Assembly: GCA_963664715.2 (NCBI GenBank)
Contig: CAXXUY010000012.1
Location: forward strand, 553,074-617,073
Length of the DNA: 64,000 nucleotides
Direction of reading: 5' to 3'
Origin: JAPOXR01 sp963664715
GTDB taxonomy: Bacteria; Pseudomonadota; Alphaproteobacteria; Rhodobacterales; Rhodobacteraceae
A program made the translations under genes and the position numbers. Numbering within the stretch: position 1 is the stretch's first letter; each line of letters opens with the position of its first letter. The notes under the pieces are model-generated. The model was not told the DNA's origin. It made no database searches and worked only from the letters and a program-made list of their open reading frames with translations. Below are positions 17,561 through 25,895 of this stretch, piece by piece.

Positions 17561-17984
17561 TGCGCCGCTTTCAGATTCATGACCGCCAAATCGACTGGCT
17601 GTCAGATCCTGCCTGATTTTGTCCGTGCGTGACCTCGTAGCGGAATCGATGCGTGTCTGTCCATGAGCCTCCTGGGACGGCAGATCATTCATGATCGGGA
17701 CGGGTTGAGACACGAAATTCCACACACCCGCACTGCGTGCCATTCGATTGAACCCGCTCATCAGGGGGGAATACTTGCCCGAATGCCTCAAGCTGGACAC
17801 CCCGATACAGAACTCCCATTGAATTCACGGAGCGTTCTTTCCAGAAGCCGGAACCGAATTCCACCTGTTCTTGATCGACGTGATTTTGTAGGCTTGACTG
17901 GAAACGGAGGGGGGACCGTGTTGCCAGCCCGCTGACAGGGCGGGCAAGACCGGTGGCTATCGAACAGGGTATTCCTTCGACAAT
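17561..17984 (+). promoter_or_regulatory. Divergent promoter region between the flavoprotein and the Rieske oxygenase
   Basis: This 424-bp spacer separates two oppositely directed oxidative genes. A perfect 6-bp dyad GCCCGC-7 nt-GCGGGC lies around 17927-17946, about 40 bp before the Rieske start, and a TTGACT resembling a -35 box lies near 17893. No matching -10 was found. Confidence 0.35.
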
Positions 17985-19019
17985 ATGAACAAGGTTTCAA
18001 AAGAAGTCAGCAGCACCACTGAGCTAGATCCGTTTCCGGAGGGCTGGTACTTTGTCACCAGTCGCAGGACCATCGAGAAGGACCAGCTGGTCAGGAAACT
18101 CTGGCTCGGCTTACACATCGTCGCCTGGTGCAACCAGGATGGAGACGTCTGCGTGGCGGAAGCGGTGTGCCCGCATCTCGGGTCAGACCTTGGGCCCGAA
18201 GCAGGTGGCAAGGTACGAAACGGCCACCTCGTCTGTCCTTTTCATGGTTTCGAGTTCGATGTTTCCGGCACATGCGTCGCAACGCCATATGCCCCGCCGC
18301 CCAAGTCAGCCAAGCTCAAGGTATTTGAGACATGTGAAATCGCCGGCCTGGTCTTTGCCTGGCAGGGACATGACAGGCGCCCTCCCCAATGGGGAATCCC
18401 CGTTATTCCGTCCGGAACGGACTGGAGCGAAATGGAATTCTGGAGTGTCGAATTCGAAGGGCATCCCCAGGAAACGACAGAAAACTCCGTGGATCTCGGT
18501 CATCTCCGTTACGTGCACGGCTATGACAGCGTGGCGAGAGTTGGACCTCTTTCAATTGACGGTACCTGGCTGAAGAGCAGTTTCGACTTCAAGAGGGTCG
18601 CCACAATCGCTGGCCTCAATTGCTTCACATACGACATCTCCGCCGTCGCCAATATTCACGGGCTCGGTTATTCATTCGTGGAGGTCAACGTAAATTCGTT
18701 CAACATGCAGACCCGCCTGTGGGTGCTTGCAACACCAATCGACGGAACAACGATCGAGATGACACTGGCCAGCCAGGTAAGACACTGGTGCAACGCCAAG
18801 GGCGTGCTGCGTGGAATGGGTTTTCTTCCACCGCGTCTGCGCGCACGGATCATGAACAAGGTAATCATTTCGGGCCAGAAGAGGGACGTCCTGCAGGACG
18901 TCGTTATCTGGGACAGAAAACGGTTCCTTCCGAGGCCATTGCTGTGCCGTTCGGACGGCGAGATCATCAGGTTTCGGCGCTATTGTGAACAGTTCTATCC
19001 TGATTCAAACCACGGTTGA
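17985..19019 (+). CDS. Rieske non-haem iron oxygenase, KshA/DAF-36-like group
   Basis: The product is 344 residues. The N-terminal Rieske domain has Cys62-x-His64 (VCPHLGSDLG) and Cys84-x2-His87 (CPFHGFEFD) for the [2Fe-2S] cluster. The catalytic domain has HPQETTENSVDLGHLRYVHGY with Asn167, Asp170, His173 and His178, the bridging Asp and the iron ligands. The HPQE..EN..D..H..Y.HG string is the form seen in 3-ketosteroid 9-alpha-hydroxylase KshA and cholesterol 7-desaturase relatives, so a sterol-, steroid- or other polycyclic lipid-like substrate is a reasonable guess. No reductase partner gene is in the window. It precedes the GPP34-P450 gene on the same strand by 686 bp. Confidence 0.9.
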   Translation: MNKVSKEVSSTTELDPFPEGWYFVTSRRTIEKDQLVRKLWLGLHIVAWCNQDGDVCVAEAVCPHLGSDLGPEAGGKVRNGHLVCPFHGFEFDVSGTCVATPYAPPPKSAKLKVFETCEIAGLVFAWQGHDRRPPQWGIPVIPSGTDWSEMEFWSVEFEGHPQETTENSVDLGHLRYVHGYDSVARVGPLSIDGTWLKSSFDFKRVATIAGLNCFTYDISAVANIHGLGYSFVEVNVNSFNMQTRLWVLATPIDGTTIEMTLASQVRHWCNAKGVLRGMGFLPPRLRARIMNKVIISGQKRDVLQDVVIWDRKRFLPRPLLCRSDGEIIRFRRYCEQFYPDSNHG

Positions 19020-19705
19020 CACTGACATTTGCCGAACATCCAGACAGCCGGACAGTCGGGTTGTCAGTCCTGGCCACGACCATGACCCGCATCAACAGTC
19101 ATGGAACACTTCGCGTCTGACGGAATGTTGAGGCAGTTCCTGCCAATATTTCAAGCATCTGGCGATTGTGAACAAGAGCATCGACCCACTGCTCCCTTTT
19201 GCCGAAGGACGTGACAGAAATTGAAAACTCGGATAGGATTGGCGCCGGCACGGCACAAAGCCACTGCTGCGTTGTCCGCGGGCGCGATACAGTTCCCTGT
19301 GGAGGCAACTGAAGCATTGTGGAGTATCGCCATACCGAGTGGTGGCGAAGTAACCTGAAAGTACATGTCTGGTTGGGAGTTCCAGGTGTGGTAGGTTTCC
19401 AGATTTTTGGAGAGAACTGCCATACAGGTCTGGATAATGCTCCATATTTCGCGGGACCGTCAGTCAGGGCTGCGGCGACTGCCAGGGATCTCTTCTGGAG
19501 GAAGCGTGAATGGTGTTGCAGGCACTGGATAAGCAATTCGACATGGTTGCGGCCACGGAGTGGGCCCGGGACCGGCATGGTCGGTTTGCTGCTCACCTGC
19601 AGGCGGATGAACAGTCTTCGGTTCGTGGTCTGCAGCCGATTGGCCTGCCCGATTTCGACCGATCCCGAACCGCAGCACGATTCAGCGTGCATGGGGGCAG
19701 GAAAC
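19020..19705 (+). other. 686-bp gap between the Rieske and GPP34-P450 genes
   Basis: The P450 frame stays open leftward to 19319, but the extra residues resemble nothing. A weak GC dyad (around 19045-19065) lies after the Rieske stop. A 67-residue frame with a strong ribosome-binding site, listed separately, overlaps the start of the P450 gene. Otherwise nothing is recognised. Confidence 0.4.
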
Positions 19706-19713
19706 ATGCCTGA
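19510..19713 (+). CDS. Possible small leader ORF, 67 residues
   Basis: An ATG at 19510 is preceded by GGAGGAAG at good spacing, one of the better Shine-Dalgarno matches nearby. The frame stops at 19713, eight bases past the ATG of the GPP34-P450 gene, so it could couple translation of that gene. The product (MVLQALDKQFDMVAATEWAR...) matches no family I know. It could be chance. Confidence 0.22.
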   Translation: MVLQALDKQFDMVAATEWARDRHGRFAAHLQADEQSSVRGLQPIGLPDFDRSRTAARFSVHGGRKHA

Positions 19714-21733
19714 TACGTCTGACGTTGCCACCCCACAATTGCTGAGTTTGCCTGGTGAACTCATCTTGATGCTCCTCAACGAGGAGAATGGCTACTTCCA
19801 CCAGGTTCCAGGCTGGGACCTGAATTGTGCTGTCGTCGGAGCCGCCCTTGCCGAACTTTCCCTATTGTCCCGAATCGATACAGATCTGGATTCTCTGCTG
19901 CTCGTGGACCCCACGGAGACAGGCGATCCTGCCCTGGATCCGATCCTGAAACAGATTGCAGCAGAGCCCGTTCAACGTAATGCCCAGTTCTGGATTGAAC
20001 GGCTTGCCGTGCAGGCAGAATCGATCATTGATCTGACGCTCGATCGCCTTGTCGAGTTGAACATCCTCAAGCACCACGACGGAGACTTTTGGACGCTCGT
20101 TCCGACCAACCGGTATGCTGAAATGCACGGTGGCACGAAGGAACGCACGGCAGGTCATCTCATCAGGGCACGAATCAGCGAAGTCATCTTCAGCGACGCC
20201 ATCCCCGACCCGAGAGACGCGATTGTTGTCGGGCTGGTCAATTCCTGCGACGTCTTTCGATTCATTTACGAACTCGATGAAGAGGCGGAAGAGCGGATCA
20301 AGTTCATCTACAACATGGATCTGATCGGACGTTCGATCGCAGAGGCGGTCGAGCACAACATTGCCAACCCGTTGCTTCGCCGTTCCAGGCTCAACAAGCA
20401 AATTCCGCGAGTTCCTCTGCGCCAGATCTTGCTTAGCCCCCACCTGCGAACCGGCAACATTCCCGCCCTCTTTGCGGATATGGCAAAGAGGCATGGTCCG
20501 GTGTTCGAGATCAGGCCGCCGTTCAAGGGCGCTATGATATTCCTTGCCAGCCCGCAGACGAACCGGTGGGTGCACCGGCGCGGGCGAATGTATCTGCGGT
20601 CCAAGGACTACTTCGCTGACTTTGAGAAGATCTACGGTGCGAACGGTGTCCTGCCATCTCTGGATGGTAGTGACCACTTCAGGCTTCGCCGTGCCTTGTC
20701 TCCGGCCTACTCGGTGGGCAGGCTGATGGGCGAACTGGACCAGGTCTACAATTTCGCGCGCACGTTCATGGCAGACTGGAAGGAAGGCGATAGGCTGCCA
20801 GCGACCTATACGTGCCGCCGAATGATAAACGCACAGATTTCACCGTTGACGGTCAGCGTCGATTCCCAGGACATTATTGACGACCTGATTGTCTACAAGG
20901 AACGGGCGCTGAGCACCCATATCGTCAAGGTGCTTCCCAAGTTCATGCTGAAAACACCGCCAATGAAGCGGCGGGCGAAGGCCATCGACACGTTGTTGGG
21001 TAGAATTCAGAGTGTCCATACTCCGGCACAGCGCGCTGGCTGTCCACGGGACCTTGCGGACGACATACTGAGCCTTCACGCAAGCGATCCACAGCTGGTG
21101 CCGGAGTCAAACCTGCGGTTTGCCCTGTCGGCAGCGCTCATCGCGAGCGTGTATCTCGGAGATGCGCTGAGCTTCGCAGTTTATGCCATGGCGTCGCAAC
21201 CTGACCTTCAGGAGCGGATCGGGAGGGAGGCGGATGCCCTGTTCGGCAATGGCAACCCGGAGGGCAAGGACTTCTCATCCGACTCTGCGGACGTTACCCG
21301 CCGCTTCCTGACTGAATGCCTGCGCATGTATCCGGTCGTCCCGATGTCCATGCGGGACGTGATGAATTCCTGCGTGGTGGAAGGCTTCGAGTTGCCTGTT
21401 GGATCGCGTCTGTATATCGCGCAAACGGCTCCCCACTACATGGACGATGTCTTCCCGGACCCGTTCTCGTTCGATATCGACCGGTACCTGCCACATCGCA
21501 ACGAACAGCGGGGACCCGGCTATGCTCCCTATGGCCTCGGCACTCACACTTGCCTCGGTGCACGGTGGATGGACCTGCAACTCCTGGTCAACATCCTGAT
21601 AATTGCGTACCATTTCAGGCTGAGGATCCATCCCGAGAACCACAAGTTCCGGTTCAGCCCGCTGCCTTCAATGAAGCCAAGCAAGAAACTGAAGGTCCGG
21701 GTCGCCGAACAGAGGCACGCACTGCCAGCCTGA
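19706..21733 (+). CDS. GPP34 (GOLPH3-like) domain - cytochrome P450 fusion protein
   Basis: The product is 675 residues from ATG 19706, which follows CAGGAAAC. Residues 10-215 look like a GPP34/GOLPH3 domain: LSLPGELILMLLNEENG, WDLNCAVVGAALAELSLLSRI, LLLVDPTETGDPALDPIL, IIDLTLDRLVELNILKHHDG, PDPRDAIVVGLVNSCDVFRFI. Eukaryotic GOLPH3 binds phosphatidylinositol-4-phosphate membranes. Residues 240-665 form a P450: ExxR at Glu537-Arg540 (ECLRMYP), DPFSFDIDRYLP, and haem loop YGLGTHTCLG with Cys616. The haem loop has Tyr for the usual Phe. The I helix (about 471-498) reads ALIASVYLGDALSFA where P450s normally have AGxDT, so the acid-alcohol pair for O2 activation is missing. The GPP34 part may dock the enzyme to a membrane; this is inference. 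Confidence 0.88.
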   Translation: MPDTSDVATPQLLSLPGELILMLLNEENGYFHQVPGWDLNCAVVGAALAELSLLSRIDTDLDSLLLVDPTETGDPALDPILKQIAAEPVQRNAQFWIERLAVQAESIIDLTLDRLVELNILKHHDGDFWTLVPTNRYAEMHGGTKERTAGHLIRARISEVIFSDAIPDPRDAIVVGLVNSCDVFRFIYELDEEAEERIKFIYNMDLIGRSIAEAVEHNIANPLLRRSRLNKQIPRVPLRQILLSPHLRTGNIPALFADMAKRHGPVFEIRPPFKGAMIFLASPQTNRWVHRRGRMYLRSKDYFADFEKIYGANGVLPSLDGSDHFRLRRALSPAYSVGRLMGELDQVYNFARTFMADWKEGDRLPATYTCRRMINAQISPLTVSVDSQDIIDDLIVYKERALSTHIVKVLPKFMLKTPPMKRRAKAIDTLLGRIQSVHTPAQRAGCPRDLADDILSLHASDPQLVPESNLRFALSAALIASVYLGDALSFAVYAMASQPDLQERIGREADALFGNGNPEGKDFSSDSADVTRRFLTECLRMYPVVPMSMRDVMNSCVVEGFELPVGSRLYIAQTAPHYMDDVFPDPFSFDIDRYLPHRNEQRGPGYAPYGLGTHTCLGARWMDLQLLVNILIIAYHFRLRIHPENHKFRFSPLPSMKPSKKLKVRVAEQRHALPA

Positions 21734-21844
21734 CTCCGGCATCAACTGCAACCGTCCGGAACCAGGCTAGTTGCCGGGCCGGGATCAATACCGAATGTCG
21801 CCGACCGTGCTGAACCTCGATGCTGACGGAGAGCCGGATCGGCC

Positions 21845-22663
21845 TCAACGGATCCTTTTCAGTGCATTCTGGCTGAAATCGCTGGCTTTTATGTTGGTGC
21901 CGAACTCGTAATTCTCCCAGAGCAGCACGGTGCTCTTGCCCGTGAGATGGTTCGTCATCGTAATCTTGTCTCCCCGCCAGTAACGCCCCAGATACTGCTG
22001 GTATCCTTCAACAACCATGGTCTTGATGTGTTCGTTCCTGCGGTCGTAGAATTCGATCTTGATGGTCCGAAATTCCTTTCGGTCGAGCCAGACCAACTGC
22101 CTGGAGTAACCGGAATCCTTGTTGACCGGAATCCGTTCTGTCACGCTACACTCGAGGTTGCCGCATGGTTCGTTGCGTATGAACCGATGGGTGTACTTCT
22201 CAACCTCCGGTGTTCCCATGTCCTCGTAGGAAAACTCGCTGCCCATGAAGGATCCCGACTGTTTCGATGAACTGATCCGCTTGACCCGCTTGAGCGCAGG
22301 CAAGTAGAGCCACTGATCATCCGAACTGTCCTTGTGCGAGTGAACAAGAAACGCGGTTCCCTTGACATCGCGGGGGCGGTCAAACACGAACACCGTCCTG
22401 TCTCCATCCCCGGCCACCTCGAGTACCTTGAGGCGAACTTCACGAGTGCTTTCCTGGCCGCGCTTGTTTCGCAGCAGCATGGTCAGGCTGGCAGTGAAAT
22501 TGCCAAAGCCTTTCTGGCGCTCCCTGGCCTCGGTCGCTATCTCAAGCCCGGCTTCCTCCTCACTGCTAGCCGCGAGTCCTTCCGAAGGTATGCCCATCCA
22601 GACCATGACAACAAGAATGACCCCGAGTAGCGACAGCACTGAATGAGGTAGAATTACGCGCAT
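21845..22663 (-). CDS. LolA-like outer-membrane lipoprotein-sorting family protein
   Basis: The product is 272 residues from ATG 22663, which has a textbook AAAGGAGG upstream. The signal peptide is MRVILPHSVLSLLGVILVVMVWMG...LAA. The mature part has the beta-rich LolA/LppX-like pattern of the TP0789-type family: RTVFVFDRPRDVKGTAFLVHSH, DDQWLYLPALKRVKRISSSKQSGSFMGSEFSYEDM, KSTVLLWENYEFGT. The family often sits beside MMPL/RND permeases and probably carries a lipid across the periplasm. It is the last of six minus-strand genes in a transport-like cluster, 448 bp downstream of the nearest permease. Confidence 0.88.
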   Translation of the reverse strand: MRVILPHSVLSLLGVILVVMVWMGIPSEGLAASSEEEAGLEIATEARERQKGFGNFTASLTMLLRNKRGQESTREVRLKVLEVAGDGDRTVFVFDRPRDVKGTAFLVHSHKDSSDDQWLYLPALKRVKRISSSKQSGSFMGSEFSYEDMGTPEVEKYTHRFIRNEPCGNLECSVTERIPVNKDSGYSRQLVWLDRKEFRTIKIEFYDRRNEHIKTMVVEGYQQYLGRYWRGDKITMTNHLTGKSTVLLWENYEFGTNIKASDFSQNALKRIR

Positions 22664-23111
22664 CGCGATTCCTCCTTTATGGCGGCGTTCAACAGGTCGG
22701 AGAAATCCGAATTGGCCGGTGCTGTCAAGGCAGCCACGGGACCATCGTCTTTCCGGAACCTTCCTCCGAATCTCCTGCATATGGTAACACATATCATGCA
22801 ACTCGCATGAATAACCGAATCGCGATCACTGAGTTCGGCATGTTCGGCCATGCAGTCGGCGGGTCCGCGGACCCTCTCCGATCCTGGCCAGTTCAGAATC
22901 CTTGGCCGATGCGACCAGACAAACAGATCTCGAAATCCACCGGCTCAACGTCAATTCAACAAACAAAACACGCACCGCCAAATGTCGTCACGCTGACAAG
23001 CTCCTGTGCACCAAAAGGCAGGGAACCTGCATCCAGCTGATCAGCGAGAGATCACGATCATCGACCATGTCGGCGTGCTGGGCCGGGCTTCAGGTCCTTG
23101 CCGAACCCGGT
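22664..23111 (-). other. 448-bp gap upstream of the LolA-like gene
   Basis: No gene is recognised. An inverted repeat ATATG-6 nt-CATAT lies at 22779-22794, about 115 bp before the LolA-like start, and could be an operator. The gap suggests this gene has its own promoter. Confidence 0.35.
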
Positions 23112-25451
23112 TCAGCCACCTGTCTCTGCATTCGCCGCCATGTCTTCGGGGCGTGCCCCCTTGATGCCGTCAAGATACATGAGCAAGGGCGGCAGGAACA
23201 GGAAATCTGCCAGCAGAGCGATGATGACTGTTATTCCGACGAGCAGACCAAGGTCCTGGTTGTTCGTCATTCCTGATGTTGCAAACACCAGGAATCCCAG
23301 AACGAATACGATCGTTGTTGCAGTCAGCGCCTTGCCCACCGAACGAAATGCAAACTGTACCGATTCCGACGGCAACTTGCCGCCTCTTCTTGCCCCTACA
23401 TACTTGGTCATGAAGTGAATCGTGTCATCCACGATGATACCGAACGCAATGGCCGTCACGACCGCAGCTGCGACCCCGACATCACCGACAATATACCCCC
23501 AGAGACCAATCGCCATGGCGGCCGGTACGAAGTTTGGAATCAGGCTTATCAGGCCGAGGCGGACACTCCTGAAGATGAAGACCAGCAAGAGAGACACGAT
23601 TGCCATCGCGGTAAAGGTGCCAACGAGCATTCTCTCGATATTTCTCTGGATCGACTGCGCGCCGACAACTGCAACGCCGGTTGCGCCGGTTTCCAGATTC
23701 TCTGCATTCTGTTGCAACCAGCCGCGTGCCCTTTCATCCAACCCGATCTTCTCCCTGGTTGGCAGGCTCTTCAGCACTGCGGTCAGTCGAGTTGCCGATC
23801 GTTCCACATCAATGAGATTGTTCAGGTCCCGGCCAACCGGCAATGAAAACTCGTACAACAACAGATACTGCGCAGCGAGATCAGAGCTCTCGGGAAGCAC
23901 GTAGAAATCGGGATCGTCGCTATGCAGATTCATGTTCAGGCGTTTCATGATATCTGCGATGGAAAAGACGTGAGCAACTTCCGGTTGATCCCGGAGCCAT
24001 TCCGCGAAGGCATCGACATTGGCAAGGAATTCGACATTCGTTACACCGCTCTCCTGCCCCGAATCCAGAGAATACTCGAACGATTCCAACCCCGAGAAAT
24101 TCTCGCTGATGAAGTCGGCAGACTGCCTGAACTCGTAGCCTTCTCCTAGAAGCTCCAGCCAATTCTCCTTGAGTTCAATCCTCAAGATGCCCGCGACCAG
24201 CACAATGACCAGGAAACCGAACGAGCAAAGCAGGGTCAAACGGTAAGAGACGACAAACCGACCGAAACGGTCGAAGAACCCCGCTTCCCTTTCGCTCAAC
24301 TTCCAGCCGCGCATGGGTACGAGCGACAGAAACACCGGCAGGATCGTCACCGAGAAGACGAATGCACTCAACGCCCCGAAAGCGACGATGTTGCCCATGA
24401 CCTTGAAGGGCGGCATGTCGGAGAAATTCAGGCTGAGGAACCCGATCGAAGTCGTGAGGGACGTCAGGAACACCGGCCAGGTGTTGATTTGCAGAGAATG
24501 AACTGCCGCCTGCTTCCGGTCCATGCCCTGACGCAACCCCGAGAGCATGCCTTCGATGATATGCACCGAATGCGCAACGGTTACCGCCATCAGGACAAAC
24601 AGTGCCGCTCCGCTCTCGCCGTAGAGCTGCAAACCGACCCAGCCGGCAAACCCGATGGATGACAGCATGACAGCCACGAGCAGGACCAGGATCCCGACCG
24701 CTGCCCAGGCTGATCGCAGCAAGACCAGTGCCACGACCAGCATCGTCACCAGCGCTATAGGCCCCAGCAGCGCGGTCTCCTCGTCAATCGCGTCGCGCAT
24801 GGCACGATTCAGGACGATGTCGCCCGTGAGGTGGTATTCAATGCCGGTGTATTTTTTCCGCTCGGCTTCGACGGTGCCATACAGAAAATCCGTCACCTCG
24901 ACCTTGCTGATTTCCCTGTTTTCAGGCAGTGCAACGCTAATCGCGATCCCGGCAACACGGCCGTCCCTCGAAATCAGGCGGCCTGACACTTCTTCAGAAC
25001 CGAGGGCAATCTCCTCGATGCGCCGTATATCTTCGTCGGTCAGGGAACCGGCATCGTCCACCAATGGCCCGACAACCAGTTCATCCTCGAATCCTTCGCT
25101 GTGCGAGTGGTTCGAAATGGAGTCGACGCGAGTGACATAAGGTGTTCGCCAAAGCTCTTCCGTCACCTCCTCGATGGCAGTGAGCGCCTCGCGTGTGAAC
25201 ACAGTGCCATCCCGCGGTGCCAACGCCAGGAGCGCCGAATCGGTTAGGGAATAGGTGTCTTCCAGCAATTCCAGGGCAACGAGATGCGGATCATCATCTT
25301 CGAAGTGATTCCGAACGTCGACATCCTCGAGGGTAATGAACCGGCCCCCCGAAGCCAGGAGCAGCACGGCGATCGCGGAGAGCAGCAGCGTCAGCCACCT
25401 GCGAAACATCAACAGTTCAATGGCGCGGTTCAGGTTCATGTAGACCAACAT
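23112..25451 (-). CDS. RND-superfamily permease, MMPL/Patched-like (first copy)
   Basis: The 779-residue protein has the MMPL layout: one N-terminal membrane helix (LLSAIAVLLLASG), a large periplasmic loop, a bundle of five or six helices (LGPIALVTMLVVALVLL...AALFVLMAVTVAHSVHIIEGML), a second single helix and loop, then a second bundle (GLISLIPNFVPAAMAIGLWGYIVG...ADFLFLPPLLMYL). The GxxxDxx-like helix-4 segment IAFGIIVDDTIHFMTKY resembles sterol-sensing-domain transporters. Such proteins move lipids, hopanoids or sterols between membranes. The start may be the second ATG at 25439. No membrane-fusion protein is nearby. Confidence 0.9.
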   Translation of the reverse strand: MLVYMNLNRAIELLMFRRWLTLLLSAIAVLLLASGGRFITLEDVDVRNHFEDDDPHLVALELLEDTYSLTDSALLALAPRDGTVFTREALTAIEEVTEELWRTPYVTRVDSISNHSHSEGFEDELVVGPLVDDAGSLTDEDIRRIEEIALGSEEVSGRLISRDGRVAGIAISVALPENREISKVEVTDFLYGTVEAERKKYTGIEYHLTGDIVLNRAMRDAIDEETALLGPIALVTMLVVALVLLRSAWAAVGILVLLVAVMLSSIGFAGWVGLQLYGESGAALFVLMAVTVAHSVHIIEGMLSGLRQGMDRKQAAVHSLQINTWPVFLTSLTTSIGFLSLNFSDMPPFKVMGNIVAFGALSAFVFSVTILPVFLSLVPMRGWKLSEREAGFFDRFGRFVVSYRLTLLCSFGFLVIVLVAGILRIELKENWLELLGEGYEFRQSADFISENFSGLESFEYSLDSGQESGVTNVEFLANVDAFAEWLRDQPEVAHVFSIADIMKRLNMNLHSDDPDFYVLPESSDLAAQYLLLYEFSLPVGRDLNNLIDVERSATRLTAVLKSLPTREKIGLDERARGWLQQNAENLETGATGVAVVGAQSIQRNIERMLVGTFTAMAIVSLLLVFIFRSVRLGLISLIPNFVPAAMAIGLWGYIVGDVGVAAAVVTAIAFGIIVDDTIHFMTKYVGARRGGKLPSESVQFAFRSVGKALTATTIVFVLGFLVFATSGMTNNQDLGLLVGITVIIALLADFLFLPPLLMYLDGIKGARPEDMAANAETGG

Positions 25452-25895
25452 ACTCTTGATCCGTCCGAGCGTATACCGAATCCTGCCTGCCTTACTACGG
25501 GCATTTCGAGTTCAACCGAAGCGGACATTCTTCATTTGATATGCCGGTTCATCTTGCGAACGGCGAGAACGCTCCGCCCCTGTTGGACCTGTCAACCCAT
25601 GAGCGGAAGAATCAACACCCGGCAACATTCAGGGAAATCCTCGCGTGAGTTTCGAGCGGAATACATCGCTTGCCGAAGCGGATGAGCACTTCTGAACCAC
25701 CATAGCTTGCCAAGGGTCTTGCTCGACCCAACACTTGTACTGATCGACGGAAGCAGGCGTTATTTCAGGACCTTGACAGAAGACTGCACTGGCAAATCGT
25801 GGACACCAGCTGGAGGATTTCGCCCGAGACACCATTCCGGACGCAAGCAGATCAGGAAACCTGGCCCGTTGAAATGGGAAGTGACGCGTCCGCGG
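25452..25895 (-). other. 444-bp gap between the two RND permease genes
   Basis: No reading frame here looks real on either strand. It may contain the promoter for the downstream permease, or DNA left from a lost gene. Confidence 0.35.

Noticed and set aside
19319..19705. 129-residue N-terminal extension of the GPP34-P450 frame
   Set aside because: It has no similarity to any domain, while ATG 19706 has a good ribosome-binding site and starts just before the GPP34 domain.
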